Program-made: the position numbers and the translations under genes | Notes under the pieces: model-generated | The model's database searches: none | Told to the model about the DNA's origin: nothing | The model's input: only the letters and a program-made list of their open reading frames with translations | Source of the DNA: Chitinophagia bacterium | GTDB taxonomy: Bacteria; Bacteroidota; Bacteroidia; Chitinophagales; Saprospiraceae | Assembly: GCA_009923745.1 (NCBI GenBank) | Contig: RFSX01000003.1 | Location: 1-43,509, forward strand | DNA length: 43,509 nucleotides | Direction of reading: 5' to 3' | Shown: positions 31,065-39,572 of the stretch, in pieces | Numbering within the stretch: position 1 is the stretch's first letter | How the letters are laid out: each line of letters begins with the position of its first letter

Positions 31065-32149
31065 TTAAAAAAATGGACCTCTATATCATCCGAAAGTATC
31101 TTGGCAGCTTCTTTTTTACGATGCTGCTTATTACCATGATGGCCGTGGTGATTGACTTTAGCGAAAAGATTAACAGGTTTATAGATGCCGACTTAGGCGT
31201 GGGGCAAATCCTTAAGGAGTATTATTTGAATTTTATTCCCTGGATAAACGGGATGATGTGGCCCCTCTTTTCTCTTCTTGCTGTTATATTCTTTACCTCA
31301 CGAATGGCTAAAAACTCAGAGATTGTTGCTTTTTTAAGCAGTGGCATAAGCTTTAACAGACTTTTGGTGCCATATCTTGTTGCTGCCAGCCTAATAGCCG
31401 GTGTTCTGTGGATAGGAAAAAACTACTTTATTCCCCACAATTGTAAAATTAAAAATGACTTTGAAAACGAACACCTTAGAAAAAACTCCAAGAAAACCCT
31501 CAATAACGACATTCACTTTTTTCTGAGCCCCTCAGAAAAGCTTTATATAAGGTATTACAGGAAGTCCGACACAACAGCCCAGTCCTTCCGGCTTGAACAC
31601 TTTGAAAACAACCGATTAAAAGAAGTCCTTAAGGCCGAAAGGCTCAAATTCATTGACTACCCGAATTCCTGGTCCTTGCAAGACTACACAATCCGAAGCT
31701 TTGATGGCTTAAATGAGTCCTTCCTTGTCTCTGAAGGAGAGTCTCTGGATACAACCCTTGATCTAACTCCTGAAGACTTTATACGGAACACTAAGCTTAT
31801 GGAGAACATGACCACGCGCGACTTAACCGATTACATAAGCAGAGAACGAGACAGGGGGCTGGGTGACGCCAAATCTTTCCTGATAGAAAAACACCTGCGG
31901 GACTCTCAGCCATTTACAATTATTATTCTTACGATTATTGGCTTTGCTGTGGCCTCAAGAAAGGTGCGCGGGGGAATGGGTCTTCACCTTGCTATTGGTA
32001 TTGTCCTTGGTGCTGCCTTTGTTATCATTTCCAAATTTGCTGCAACCTTTTCAAACAACCTTTCCCTTTCGCCGGCTCTTGGTGCCTGGTTGCCTAACAT
32101 TATATTCTGTTTTATCGCATTTATCATCGTTAGACTGGCAAACAAATAA
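31061..32149 (+). CDS. LptF/LptG-family (YjgP/YjgQ) lipopolysaccharide export permease
   Basis: MDLYIIRKYLGSFFFTMLLITMMAVVIDFSEKINRFI..., C-terminal TM segments. ATG at 31061 overlaps the tgt stop (ATGA). Confidence 0.9.
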   Translation: MIKKMDLYIIRKYLGSFFFTMLLITMMAVVIDFSEKINRFIDADLGVGQILKEYYLNFIPWINGMMWPLFSLLAVIFFTSRMAKNSEIVAFLSSGISFNRLLVPYLVAASLIAGVLWIGKNYFIPHNCKIKNDFENEHLRKNSKKTLNNDIHFFLSPSEKLYIRYYRKSDTTAQSFRLEHFENNRLKEVLKAERLKFIDYPNSWSLQDYTIRSFDGLNESFLVSEGESLDTTLDLTPEDFIRNTKLMENMTTRDLTDYISRERDRGLGDAKSFLIEKHLRDSQPFTIIILTIIGFAVASRKVRGGMGLHLAIGIVLGAAFVIISKFAATFSNNLSLSPALGAWLPNIIFCFIAFIIVRLANK

Positions 32150-32274
32150 ACTAACTTTCAAAAATTATTGAAAGATTGTTCTTAGGGAAAAATTCACAAC
32201 ACACTGATTATCAACATTTATGTGGAGTATTCCCTTTTTTAAGGTGCCATAAAATTCAATTTGTTGATTTTGTT

Positions 32275-32305
32275 TTGTCAATTGTTAAACAAAAGAGTAT
32301 ATTTG
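32275..32305 (+). promoter_or_regulatory. Candidate Bacteroidota promoter for the ECF sigma factor gene
   Basis: TTG (32275-32277) - N20 - TATATTTG (32298-32305), 20 nt before the ATG at 32325. Confidence 0.55.
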
Positions 32306-32324
32306 TTGAACAAAACCAAATCAA

Positions 32325-32864
32325 ATGTCAACACTTGAGTTTTACGATAATATCGAGTTGTTAAAGTCGTCTCTAAACTCTTTTGCATACACTCTCACAA
32401 AAGATGCCATTGACGCAGAGGATTTGTTTCAGGAAACCACACTAAGGGCTATTTCTAACAAAGAAAAATTTCGCCCCGGCACAAACTTCAAGGCCTGGAT
32501 GTTTACCATCATGAAAAATATCTTCATAAATAATTACCGCAAGAAGATGAAGGCCAACACCATAATGGATTCTACTGACAACATGTACTACATCAACTCT
32601 GGAAAGAACGTGGTCCACAACGACGTAGACCGAAATGTATTAATGGACGAGTTGCAAGTAATGATCGAAGACCTTGATGAATCCATAAGAACACCTTTCC
32701 TGATGCATTATGAGGGCTTCAAATACCAGGAAATCGCCGAGCACCTGGATCTGCCTCTCGGAACAGTAAAAAGCAGAATCTTCTTTGCTCGAAAGGCACT
32801 CAAGGAGTCTATCACGGGCCATTATGGCGACTACCACACAGTAAGAAAGAAACTAAGTGCTTAA
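32325..32864 (+). CDS. ECF-type RNA polymerase sigma factor
   Basis: DAEDLFQETTLRAISNKEKFRPGTNFKAWMFTIMKNIFINNYRK (region 2) and HYEGFKYQEIAEHLDLPLGTVKSRIFFARKALK (region 4). Confidence 0.92.
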   Translation: MSTLEFYDNIELLKSSLNSFAYTLTKDAIDAEDLFQETTLRAISNKEKFRPGTNFKAWMFTIMKNIFINNYRKKMKANTIMDSTDNMYYINSGKNVVHNDVDRNVLMDELQVMIEDLDESIRTPFLMHYEGFKYQEIAEHLDLPLGTVKSRIFFARKALKESITGHYGDYHTVRKKLSA

Positions 32865-32888
32865 TTTTGTTTGGTTTGAGCCAAACAG

Positions 32889-33953
32889 ATGAAGAACAGC
32901 TTTAAAGCACTTTCTGAAAAACTCCTTGATTGGTATGATAAGAACGCCAGGGACCTTCCCTGGCGAAAGACCCGTGACCCTTACCGCATATGGTTATCAG
33001 AAATAATGCTGCAACAAACCACCGTAGAGCAGGGGTTGCCCTATTATGAGCGATTTCTTAAAAGATTTCCTCGCCTCAATGACCTAAGCGACGCTTCGCC
33101 CGACGATGTTCTCAAACTATGGGAGGGCCTAGGTTACTATTCAAGGGCACGCAATCTCCATACAACAGCACAACAAATTGTTGAAAACCTCTCGGGTAAG
33201 TTCCCCGACAACTATAACGGTCTATTGGCCCTAAAGGGAGTAGGCCCATACACTGCGGCAGCAATTAGCAGTTTTTGCTTCGATGAGCCTCGGGCCGTCA
33301 TTGACGGAAATGTGATCCGGTTTTTATCACGCCTTTATGGCATAGAAGGAAACGCCCAAAGCTCTGAGGTTAAAAAGACCATCCATTCGCTGGCTCAAAA
33401 GCTAATTTCTGAAAGTGTGCCCGCGGTTTTTAACCAGGCCATTATGGAATTTGGTGCCTTAAAATGTACACCCAAAATCCCGCAATGTTCAAGCTGTATT
33501 TTCAAAACTGATTGCATCGCCCTTAAAACCAATAAAGTAGATGTGCTGCCCTTCAAGCCCAGAAAAATTAAAAAAAGAGACCGATACTTCTTTTATGGCG
33601 TATTCCTAGATCCAGAAGGTCGTACACTTATAAGAAAAAGAACAAATAAAGACATATGGCTGGGCCTGTATGATTTTCCTCTCGTTGAATATGATGTGCC
33701 TCCAGGAATCATTCCCGGACCTGAAGTTTTTGGTTTTGATTACGGAATCACATCTTCGTTTTTTTCGGACACGATTAAGCACGTTTTAAGTCATCAAAGA
33801 ATTTTCGCGCGCTTTATCCGTTTCAAAACCTCCCACGAACTGGTTAGCGCGCCTGGTGAATACATCCTCATCCCCCTAAAGCAAATAAACGAGTATCCCT
33901 TGCCGCGTCTTATAGCTTTGCATTTAAATGATTTATCTATAACTTTATTTTAG
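32889..33953 (+). CDS. mutY: A/G-specific adenine glycosylase
   Basis: LPWRKTRDPYRIWLSEIMLQQTTVEQ, LKGVGPYTAAAISSF, DGNVIRFLSRLYG, CTPKIPQCSSCIFKTDC iron-sulfur motif, C-terminal NUDIX-like domain. Confidence 0.96.
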   Translation: MKNSFKALSEKLLDWYDKNARDLPWRKTRDPYRIWLSEIMLQQTTVEQGLPYYERFLKRFPRLNDLSDASPDDVLKLWEGLGYYSRARNLHTTAQQIVENLSGKFPDNYNGLLALKGVGPYTAAAISSFCFDEPRAVIDGNVIRFLSRLYGIEGNAQSSEVKKTIHSLAQKLISESVPAVFNQAIMEFGALKCTPKIPQCSSCIFKTDCIALKTNKVDVLPFKPRKIKKRDRYFFYGVFLDPEGRTLIRKRTNKDIWLGLYDFPLVEYDVPPGIIPGPEVFGFDYGITSSFFSDTIKHVLSHQRIFARFIRFKTSHELVSAPGEYILIPLKQINEYPLPRLIALHLNDLSITLF

Positions 33954-33977
33954 CTTTACGCTACAGAAGAGCAAGAT

Positions 33978-34427
33978 ATGTATAACAAAATCATCCTGAT
34001 TGGAAACTTGGGCCGAGACCCTGAGATTAGAAGACTTGAAAGCGGCGCTGTGGTTGCCAACTTCTCTCTGGCTACAAACGAAAACTACAGAGATAAAGCT
34101 GGCAATTGGCAAACCATAACTGAGTGGCACAACGTAGTCGCCTGGAGAAACCTTGCAGAGCGTGCTGAGCGCGATCTGAAAACCGGCTCTATGGTGTTTG
34201 TAGAAGGAAAACTTACAACCAGAAAATGGCAAGACAAAGACGGCAATGACAGATATACAACTGAAGTCCTCGCTGCTGTGATCCGCCCTCTCGACAAAAA
34301 AGATGGTGCGGCTCCGCTATCTGAAGGCATGACGCAACGCTCCGGGTTGTCTCCAAATGTGAATACGAATATGTCTGAAAGCAACACAAGCAAGACAGAC
34401 AATGTAGACGATGATCTTCCTTTTTAA
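33978..34427 (+). CDS. ssb: Single-stranded DNA-binding protein
   Basis: MYNKIILIGNLGRDPEIRRLESGAVVANFSLATNE...TEWHNVVAW...FVEGKL.TRKW; acidic tip DDDLPF. Confidence 0.96.
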   Translation: MYNKIILIGNLGRDPEIRRLESGAVVANFSLATNENYRDKAGNWQTITEWHNVVAWRNLAERAERDLKTGSMVFVEGKLTTRKWQDKDGNDRYTTEVLAAVIRPLDKKDGAAPLSEGMTQRSGLSPNVNTNMSESNTSKTDNVDDDLPF

Positions 34428-34463
34428 TAAGTATATGCGATTTCTTAACAAAGCATAACAGAT

Positions 34464-35864
34464 TTGGACCCCGAGCCCCCCTTGTGTTTTCTTGAATTCC
34501 TTTTTGGCCTAACCGGCATTACCTATCCAGGACTTGTGCTTGGCATTATAGTCCTAATCCTGCTGTTAATATCCTCTGCCCTGGTTTCCGGATCTGAGGT
34601 TGCCTTCTTTTCCCTAACGCCTCATGATCTTGAAAACCTGAAATCTGAAGACGACAAGGCATCTTCAAAAATTCTTTCGTTGAGGCAAAAACCACGGCGC
34701 CTGCTTGCAACCATATTAATTGCGAATAACCTCATCAATATCGCAATAGTGGTTATTTCAGACTTTTTAATACGCTCTTTCTTTGGCGCCTCCAGCTTTG
34801 TCTCAATGGCCGAGACACTCAATGGCTGGCTTGGCCTTTCAATGAATGCTGGCTTTGTAGGGAACGTGTTGAGCTTTTTAATCACAATTGCGGGAGTCAC
34901 CTTTTTACTTGTTTTGTTTGGTGAGGTTGCGCCAAAAATCTACGCAAACCTCAACAACCTGAAATTCGCTCGCGTGATGGCCGTGCCTATGCTGTTTATG
35001 GTTAGGATATTCGGGCCCTTCAGTTCGATACTTGTAAACTGGTCAACAAGAATGGAGTCCAGATTCATATATCAGCGATCCGGTATAGATGACACCAGCA
35101 AAGAAGATCTTGACAAAGCCATAGAGTTGACGGTCAGCTCTGAGACGGAGTCTTCAGAAGAAGCAGATATTCTAAGGGGTATCATAAAGTTTGGAAATGT
35201 GGCCGCCAAGCAGATTATGCGTTCGCGTGTTGACGTTGTCGCTGTTGAGCAGGGGTCTGGTTTTTCAGAGCTGATGGGCGTAATTAAGGAAAGCGGCTTT
35301 TCAAGGATCCCGGTTTACCAGGAAGACTTTGATAACATTGTAGGCATTCTTTACGTAAAAGACCTTTTGGGTTTTGCACAAGAAGAAGATGGCTTCAACT
35401 GGCAGCAGTTCATTCGTGATGACGTTCTTTATGTCCCCGAGTCCAAAAAAATTGACGACCTTCTCAAAGAATTTCAGCTGAGACGACTACATATGGGAAT
35501 TGTGGTCGATGAGTTTGGTGGCAGCTCGGGCATCGTCACTCTTGAAGACATCATGGAAGAGGTTATAGGAGAAATTAAAGACGAATTTGATGAAGACGAG
35601 GAAGTTGATTTTATAAAAATTAACGACTACAACTTTATTTTTGACGGGAAGACAATGTTGCACGATGTTGCCAGAATAATAAATGTGGATAAAGCAGAAT
35701 TTGATCAGCTTAGAGGGGATGCCGATTCCCTTGCCGGCCTGCTCCTCCATCATTTTGGTATGATCCCAAGAAAGGATCGGACACTTGTTTTAAGCCCTTT
35801 TCGTTTCAAGATAGTATCTGTTTCTAAACGACGTATCGAAAAAATACACCTAACCATTCTTTGA
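34464..35864 (+). CDS. gldE: Gliding motility-associated protein GldE (DUF21/CBS/CorC-HlyC family)
   Basis: DUF21 membrane domain (SALVSGSEVAFFSLTPHDLENL), CBS pair, CorC_HlyC C-terminus; sits in mutY-ssb-gldE-gldD order. Apparent TTG start. Confidence 0.87.
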   Translation: MDPEPPLCFLEFLFGLTGITYPGLVLGIIVLILLLISSALVSGSEVAFFSLTPHDLENLKSEDDKASSKILSLRQKPRRLLATILIANNLINIAIVVISDFLIRSFFGASSFVSMAETLNGWLGLSMNAGFVGNVLSFLITIAGVTFLLVLFGEVAPKIYANLNNLKFARVMAVPMLFMVRIFGPFSSILVNWSTRMESRFIYQRSGIDDTSKEDLDKAIELTVSSETESSEEADILRGIIKFGNVAAKQIMRSRVDVVAVEQGSGFSELMGVIKESGFSRIPVYQEDFDNIVGILYVKDLLGFAQEEDGFNWQQFIRDDVLYVPESKKIDDLLKEFQLRRLHMGIVVDEFGGSSGIVTLEDIMEEVIGEIKDEFDEDEEVDFIKINDYNFIFDGKTMLHDVARIINVDKAEFDQLRGDADSLAGLLLHHFGMIPRKDRTLVLSPFRFKIVSVSKRRIEKIHLTIL

Positions 35865-36460
35865 TGAAAAGTGCTGTTCTTTGGTCACTAATAATACTAA
35901 GCTTTCTTTCTTGCAAAGACGGCAGTGTTCTCGTGCCAAAACCAAGAACCTATCCAAGGATCGAATTTCCTGAAAAAACATATGTGCCCTTTGGCAAGCC
36001 TGAGTGCCCTTTTCAAATGCGTATACCAGAATATGGTGTATACCTCCAAGACAGCCTTAAAACGGAACACGAAAAAGGCTTTGATTGCTGGTTTGACCTT
36101 TATTATAACACATTAAACACCTACATACATTTTAGCTATGTGGCCTTTAATACCCGGGACCATTTTGATGAACTGGTTGTGGACGCTTTTGAAATGGCAG
36201 ATAAGCACAACGTTAAAGCAAGCTATCGGGATGAAATGCGATTGTTCTTTCCCGACAAGAAAGTATATGGCCTGCTATTTGAAATTGACGGCCCTGTTGC
36301 GAGTCCTATCCAGTTCTTCCTTACTGACTCGACCACACACTTCCTTCGCGGCAGTCTTTATTTTAAAGATGTCGTTAACAGGGATTCTATCCAGCCCGTG
36401 TTTGAGTTTGTAAAAGAAGACCTTGAGGTCTTTTTTGAAAGCTTTACATGGAAAGGCTAA
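35864..36460 (+). CDS. gldD: Gliding motility lipoprotein GldD
   Basis: Lipobox FLSC; PKPRTYPRIEFPEKTYVPF...FDLYYNTLNTYIHFSYVAF...GPVASPIQFFLTDSTTHFLRGSLYF. TGATG overlap with gldE; ATG at 35864 preferred. Confidence 0.88.
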   Translation: MKSAVLWSLIILSFLSCKDGSVLVPKPRTYPRIEFPEKTYVPFGKPECPFQMRIPEYGVYLQDSLKTEHEKGFDCWFDLYYNTLNTYIHFSYVAFNTRDHFDELVVDAFEMADKHNVKASYRDEMRLFFPDKKVYGLLFEIDGPVASPIQFFLTDSTTHFLRGSLYFKDVVNRDSIQPVFEFVKEDLEVFFESFTWKG

Positions 36461-36857
36461 GGCGCGAAAGCGCTCATTGTTTTCGCAGTAAGTGTCTCGT
36501 CGCCAACAACAATCTTATAAATAGTATCTTGTCCTTCTGGCAAAATGTCTGCCGGTTTTTTTATGATGAAAACACAGCCATACCTAATGTAGGGCCTATA
36601 TACCCCAAAGCAGATGGCTTATATATAGTATTATTTACTTGTTAATTATTCAACATTATAATCCCGGAGTTTGCTGCCTATCGTATTAAAAAAAACTATA
36701 ATGTGTTTGGCACAGATTATGTAATTATTACAAGATATAGTTTGTGGTAATTACATTTGGCGTAAGCCTCATCCGGGTGGCCGCTGATAAAACCAAAGAT
36801 TAGATTCTTTCCCTTGGTGAAAGATGCTCAGCAAAGGTGCTTCCTTTCTATCTGTAA

Positions 36858-37272
36858 TCCCATGATCACGCTATTAACTTTGTAGATGCCGGGCTTAAAA
36901 CAAAAGAAGATGACGTTTATGTTGAACCCTTGTTTGATGACAATGTCATAGGGCCAGGGAACGTAGAATCTTTTTTAGGATCCTGAACATCAGAAAAAAA
37001 CTACACGTGAATTGCTGCATCAGGCACAAAAGAACAATCAAAAACTTAGTTTTATGGCCCGTTTTGAAAACAATAAAGAAGAAATTAGATTGCGCATTGT
37101 CCTTGGGTCTGAAACGTTTTGCTGTCTCTCGGGATCAGGTAACAAGATCGCCTTTTACTGCAATCGCTATACTTCCGGCCCTTTGCTGCTGTGTGGTTCG
37201 AGTGCCCGGGCTCAAGCAGCAACAGGGATTTGGGCTCAAATGATTAATCTGTCTGATAATATGCCGTTATGA
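36858..37272 (+). pseudogene. thrA: Decayed C-terminal remnant of bifunctional aspartokinase/homoserine dehydrogenase
   Basis: Two frame fragments: HDHAINFVDAGLKTKEDDVYVEPLFDDNVIGPGNVESFLGS* then, shifted at a T6 run, PEHQKKTTRELLHQAQKNNQKLSFMARFENNKEEIRLRIVLGSETFCCLSGSGNKIAFYCNRYTSGPLLLCGSSARAQAATGIWAQMINL. These resemble the ThrA C-terminus (…EPV…/…[34 protein letters not shown]). Directly abuts thrB. Confidence 0.8.
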
Positions 37273-38204
37273 ACAAGAGAAAAGGTCTAAGGGTTTTTGC
37301 CCCGGCTACGGTAGCAAATGTTGCTGTAGGATATGATGTGTTGGGATTTGCTCTTGATAAACCGGGGGATGAGTTGGTGGTTCGCGAAGGGAGTAAGCCG
37401 GGCTTAGTAATAAAAAGTATTCACGGTAATTCCGGCTTGAGTAAAGAAATACATAAAAACACGGCCGGCTACGCCGCTTTTCGGTTAATGGAGTCCCTCG
37501 GATACGAAAAAGAAGCTGTTGAAATAGAACTATATAAAAAGATGGGTATTGGTACTGGTCTAGGCAGCAGCGCCGCAAGTGCGGTGGCTGGAGTTTTTGC
37601 TGTAAATGAGTTTTTTGGAAGGCCTTATTCCAAAGATCAGCTGCTCCGCTTCGCTACAGATGCTGAACAAATTGCTGATGGCTCATGGCATGCTGACAAT
37701 GTGGCCCCTTCCCTACTGGGAAGCATTATTCTCATTAGGGACAATGCAAGCATGGATTATGTTAAACTTCCGGTGCCGGAAGGCTTGCGCGTTGTAATTC
37801 TTTATCCAAAAATTTCGGTTCTTACAAAAAAGTCGAGGGCTATATTAAAACAAGAGATTAGTTTGGATCTTCATATCAAACAAAGTGCCAACCTTGGAGC
37901 ATTCGTTGCCGCATTGTACAAAAGTGACCTTGCACTAATGTCTCGAAGTCTGACCGATCACATTATTGAGCCTCAGAGAGCGGGTCTTATACCACAGTTC
38001 GCTGCGTTAAAAGCCCTGGCTATGGAAAGCCATGCTCTGGCATGCAGTATTTCTGGAGCTGGGCCATCTATATTTGCCCTTACGGACAATACGGTAAAAG
38101 CAGATAACGTCCTTAATGTTTGGACACGTTTTATGTCCGATAAAGCTATGGACTTTGATGTATTTATAAGTAAAATCAATACCGAAGGTGCTAAGGTGTT
38201 TTAA
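37269..38204 (+). CDS. thrB: Homoserine kinase
   Basis: FAPATVANVAVGYDVLGFALD, KMGIGTGLGSSAASAVAGVFAVNEFFG, HADNVAPSLLGSI (GHMP kinase motifs). Confidence 0.95.
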   Translation: MNKRKGLRVFAPATVANVAVGYDVLGFALDKPGDELVVREGSKPGLVIKSIHGNSGLSKEIHKNTAGYAAFRLMESLGYEKEAVEIELYKKMGIGTGLGSSAASAVAGVFAVNEFFGRPYSKDQLLRFATDAEQIADGSWHADNVAPSLLGSIILIRDNASMDYVKLPVPEGLRVVILYPKISVLTKKSRAILKQEISLDLHIKQSANLGAFVAALYKSDLALMSRSLTDHIIEPQRAGLIPQFAALKALAMESHALACSISGAGPSIFALTDNTVKADNVLNVWTRFMSDKAMDFDVFISKINTEGAKVF

Positions 38205-38206
38205 TC

Positions 38207-39511
38207 ATGAAACTCTTCAGCACAAATGACAAAAACAACACCGTAAGTCTAAGGCATGCCGTGTTAAATGCTTTTCCACCAGACGGGGGTCTATATATGC
38301 CTTGTGAACTACCCCAATTGTACTCTGGATTTTTCCGGGAAATAAAAAACTTACATTTTACCGAAATCGCATTTCGTGTTTGTGAAAAGCTCTTATCGGG
38401 CGCTATTCCTGATGAGATTATGTGGTCCATAATACAATCCTCTTTTGACTTCCCTATCAAAAGCACACAGCTTGATACATCGCTTTGCGTTCAGGAGCTT
38501 TATCATGGTCCGAGTCTTGCTTTTAAAGACTTCGGTGCGCGATTCATGGCACATTTAATGTCCTACTATCTGAAAGATAATGATGAAAAGAGGACTATTC
38601 TTGTGGCGACAAGTGGTGATACGGGCGGCGCTGTAGCAGCCGGGTTTTATGATGTTCCAAATATTGAGCTTATAATCCTCTACCCCTCTGGCAAAGTAAG
38701 TGCCTTGCAGGAAAAGCAATTGTGTTGCTGGGGAAATAATATACACACTATAGAAATCGAAGGAAGCTTTGATGATTGTCAAAGACTTGTAAAAGAGGCG
38801 TTCCTGGATAAACAGCTGTGTCGCTCATATACCTTTAGTTCTGCCAACAGTATTAATATAGCGCGTTTAATTCCTCAAAGCTTCTACTATTTTGAGGCTT
38901 ATAAAAATGCCGGCATTGAAGAAGACTTAAGCATATGTGTCCCATCAGGAAACTTTGGAAATATTACCGCTGGCCTTATGGCCTATAAAATGGGGCTTCC
39001 TGTTAAGCATTTTATTGCTGCCACTAACTCTAACAACACATTTACCAGCTATTATAAAAGCGGTTTCTACCAAGCACAAGCACCTGTAGAAACCATCTCT
39101 AATGCCATGGATGTGGGAGATCCGAGCAATTATCCAAGATTAATGTTTTTGTTGGGTTCCACGTGGAACAAGGTTAAAGAGATTATGAGGTCCTGGTCCC
39201 ATAATGATAAAGATACCCGCAATGCCATAAAAGAGGTTTGGGATAAATATAATTATCTGCTGGATCCACACTCGGCCGTCGCATACCTTTCTGCACGAGA
39301 ATATCACAAAACACACAAAGCAAAGGTATGTATTGTGTCAACAGCTCATCCTTGTAAATTTCAAAATACAATTGAGTCTTGCACGGGTGTGTCGCCCGAA
39401 ATACCACCTCGGTTGGCAAGCCAGATAAGTCAATTTATAAAACCGGCCAAAATCCAGCCTTCCCTTGAGTCGTTTAAAGATCTGCTTTTAGATAGAACAA
39501 GTTCCACGTGA
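38207..39511 (+). CDS. thrC: Threonine synthase
   Basis: RHAVLNAFPPDGGLYMP, ELYHGPSLAFKDFGARFMAHLM (PLP Lys), VATSGDTGGAVAAGFYD, VPSGNFGNITAGLMAYKMGLP. Confidence 0.96.
   Translation: MKLFSTNDKNNTVSLRHAVLNAFPPDGGLYMPCELPQLYSGFFREIKNLHFTEIAFRVCEKLLSGAIPDEIMWSIIQSSFDFPIKSTQLDTSLCVQELYHGPSLAFKDFGARFMAHLMSYYLKDNDEKRTILVATSGDTGGAVAAGFYDVPNIELIILYPSGKVSALQEKQLCCWGNNIHTIEIEGSFDDCQRLVKEAFLDKQLCRSYTFSSANSINIARLIPQSFYYFEAYKNAGIEEDLSICVPSGNFGNITAGLMAYKMGLPVKHFIAATNSNNTFTSYYKSGFYQAQAPVETISNAMDVGDPSNYPRLMFLLGSTWNKVKEIMRSWSHNDKDTRNAIKEVWDKYNYLLDPHSAVAYLSAREYHKTHKAKVCIVSTAHPCKFQNTIESCTGVSPEIPPRLASQISQFIKPAKIQPSLESFKDLLLDRTSST
39156..39169. promoter_or_regulatory. Candidate parS site (ParB-binding), perfect palindrome GTTCCACGTGGAAC
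   Basis: Exact 14-bp palindrome GTTCCACGTGGAAC inside thrC (codes G-S-T-W-N). Confidence 0.8.
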
Positions 39512-39514
39512 AAC
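39501..39514. promoter_or_regulatory. Candidate parS site (ParB-binding), GTTCCACGTGAAAC
   Basis: GTTCCACGTGAAACA, 15 of 16 positions of the TGTTCCACGTGAAACA parS form; overlaps the thrC stop codon. Confidence 0.8.
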
Positions 39515-39572
39515 ATATTTTTAAGTATTCTGTTAAAGTTCTGTGTCCACTCAAATCAAAAACAACAATTGC

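Noticed and set aside
35683-35691. TGTGGATAA, a DnaA-box-like sequence
   Set aside because: Single box inside gldE with no cluster, no AT-rich unwinding region and no dnaA/dnaN nearby. Not evidence for oriC.
37003-37008. Third CACGTG core (CTACACGTGAATTG)
   Set aside because: Flanks match parS at only about 9 of 14 positions, unlike the two thrC sites.
37188-37206. GGTTCGAGTGCC, resembling a tRNA T-loop
   Set aside because: No anticodon arm or pairing acceptor stem around it, and it is explained by the thrA remnant reading frame.
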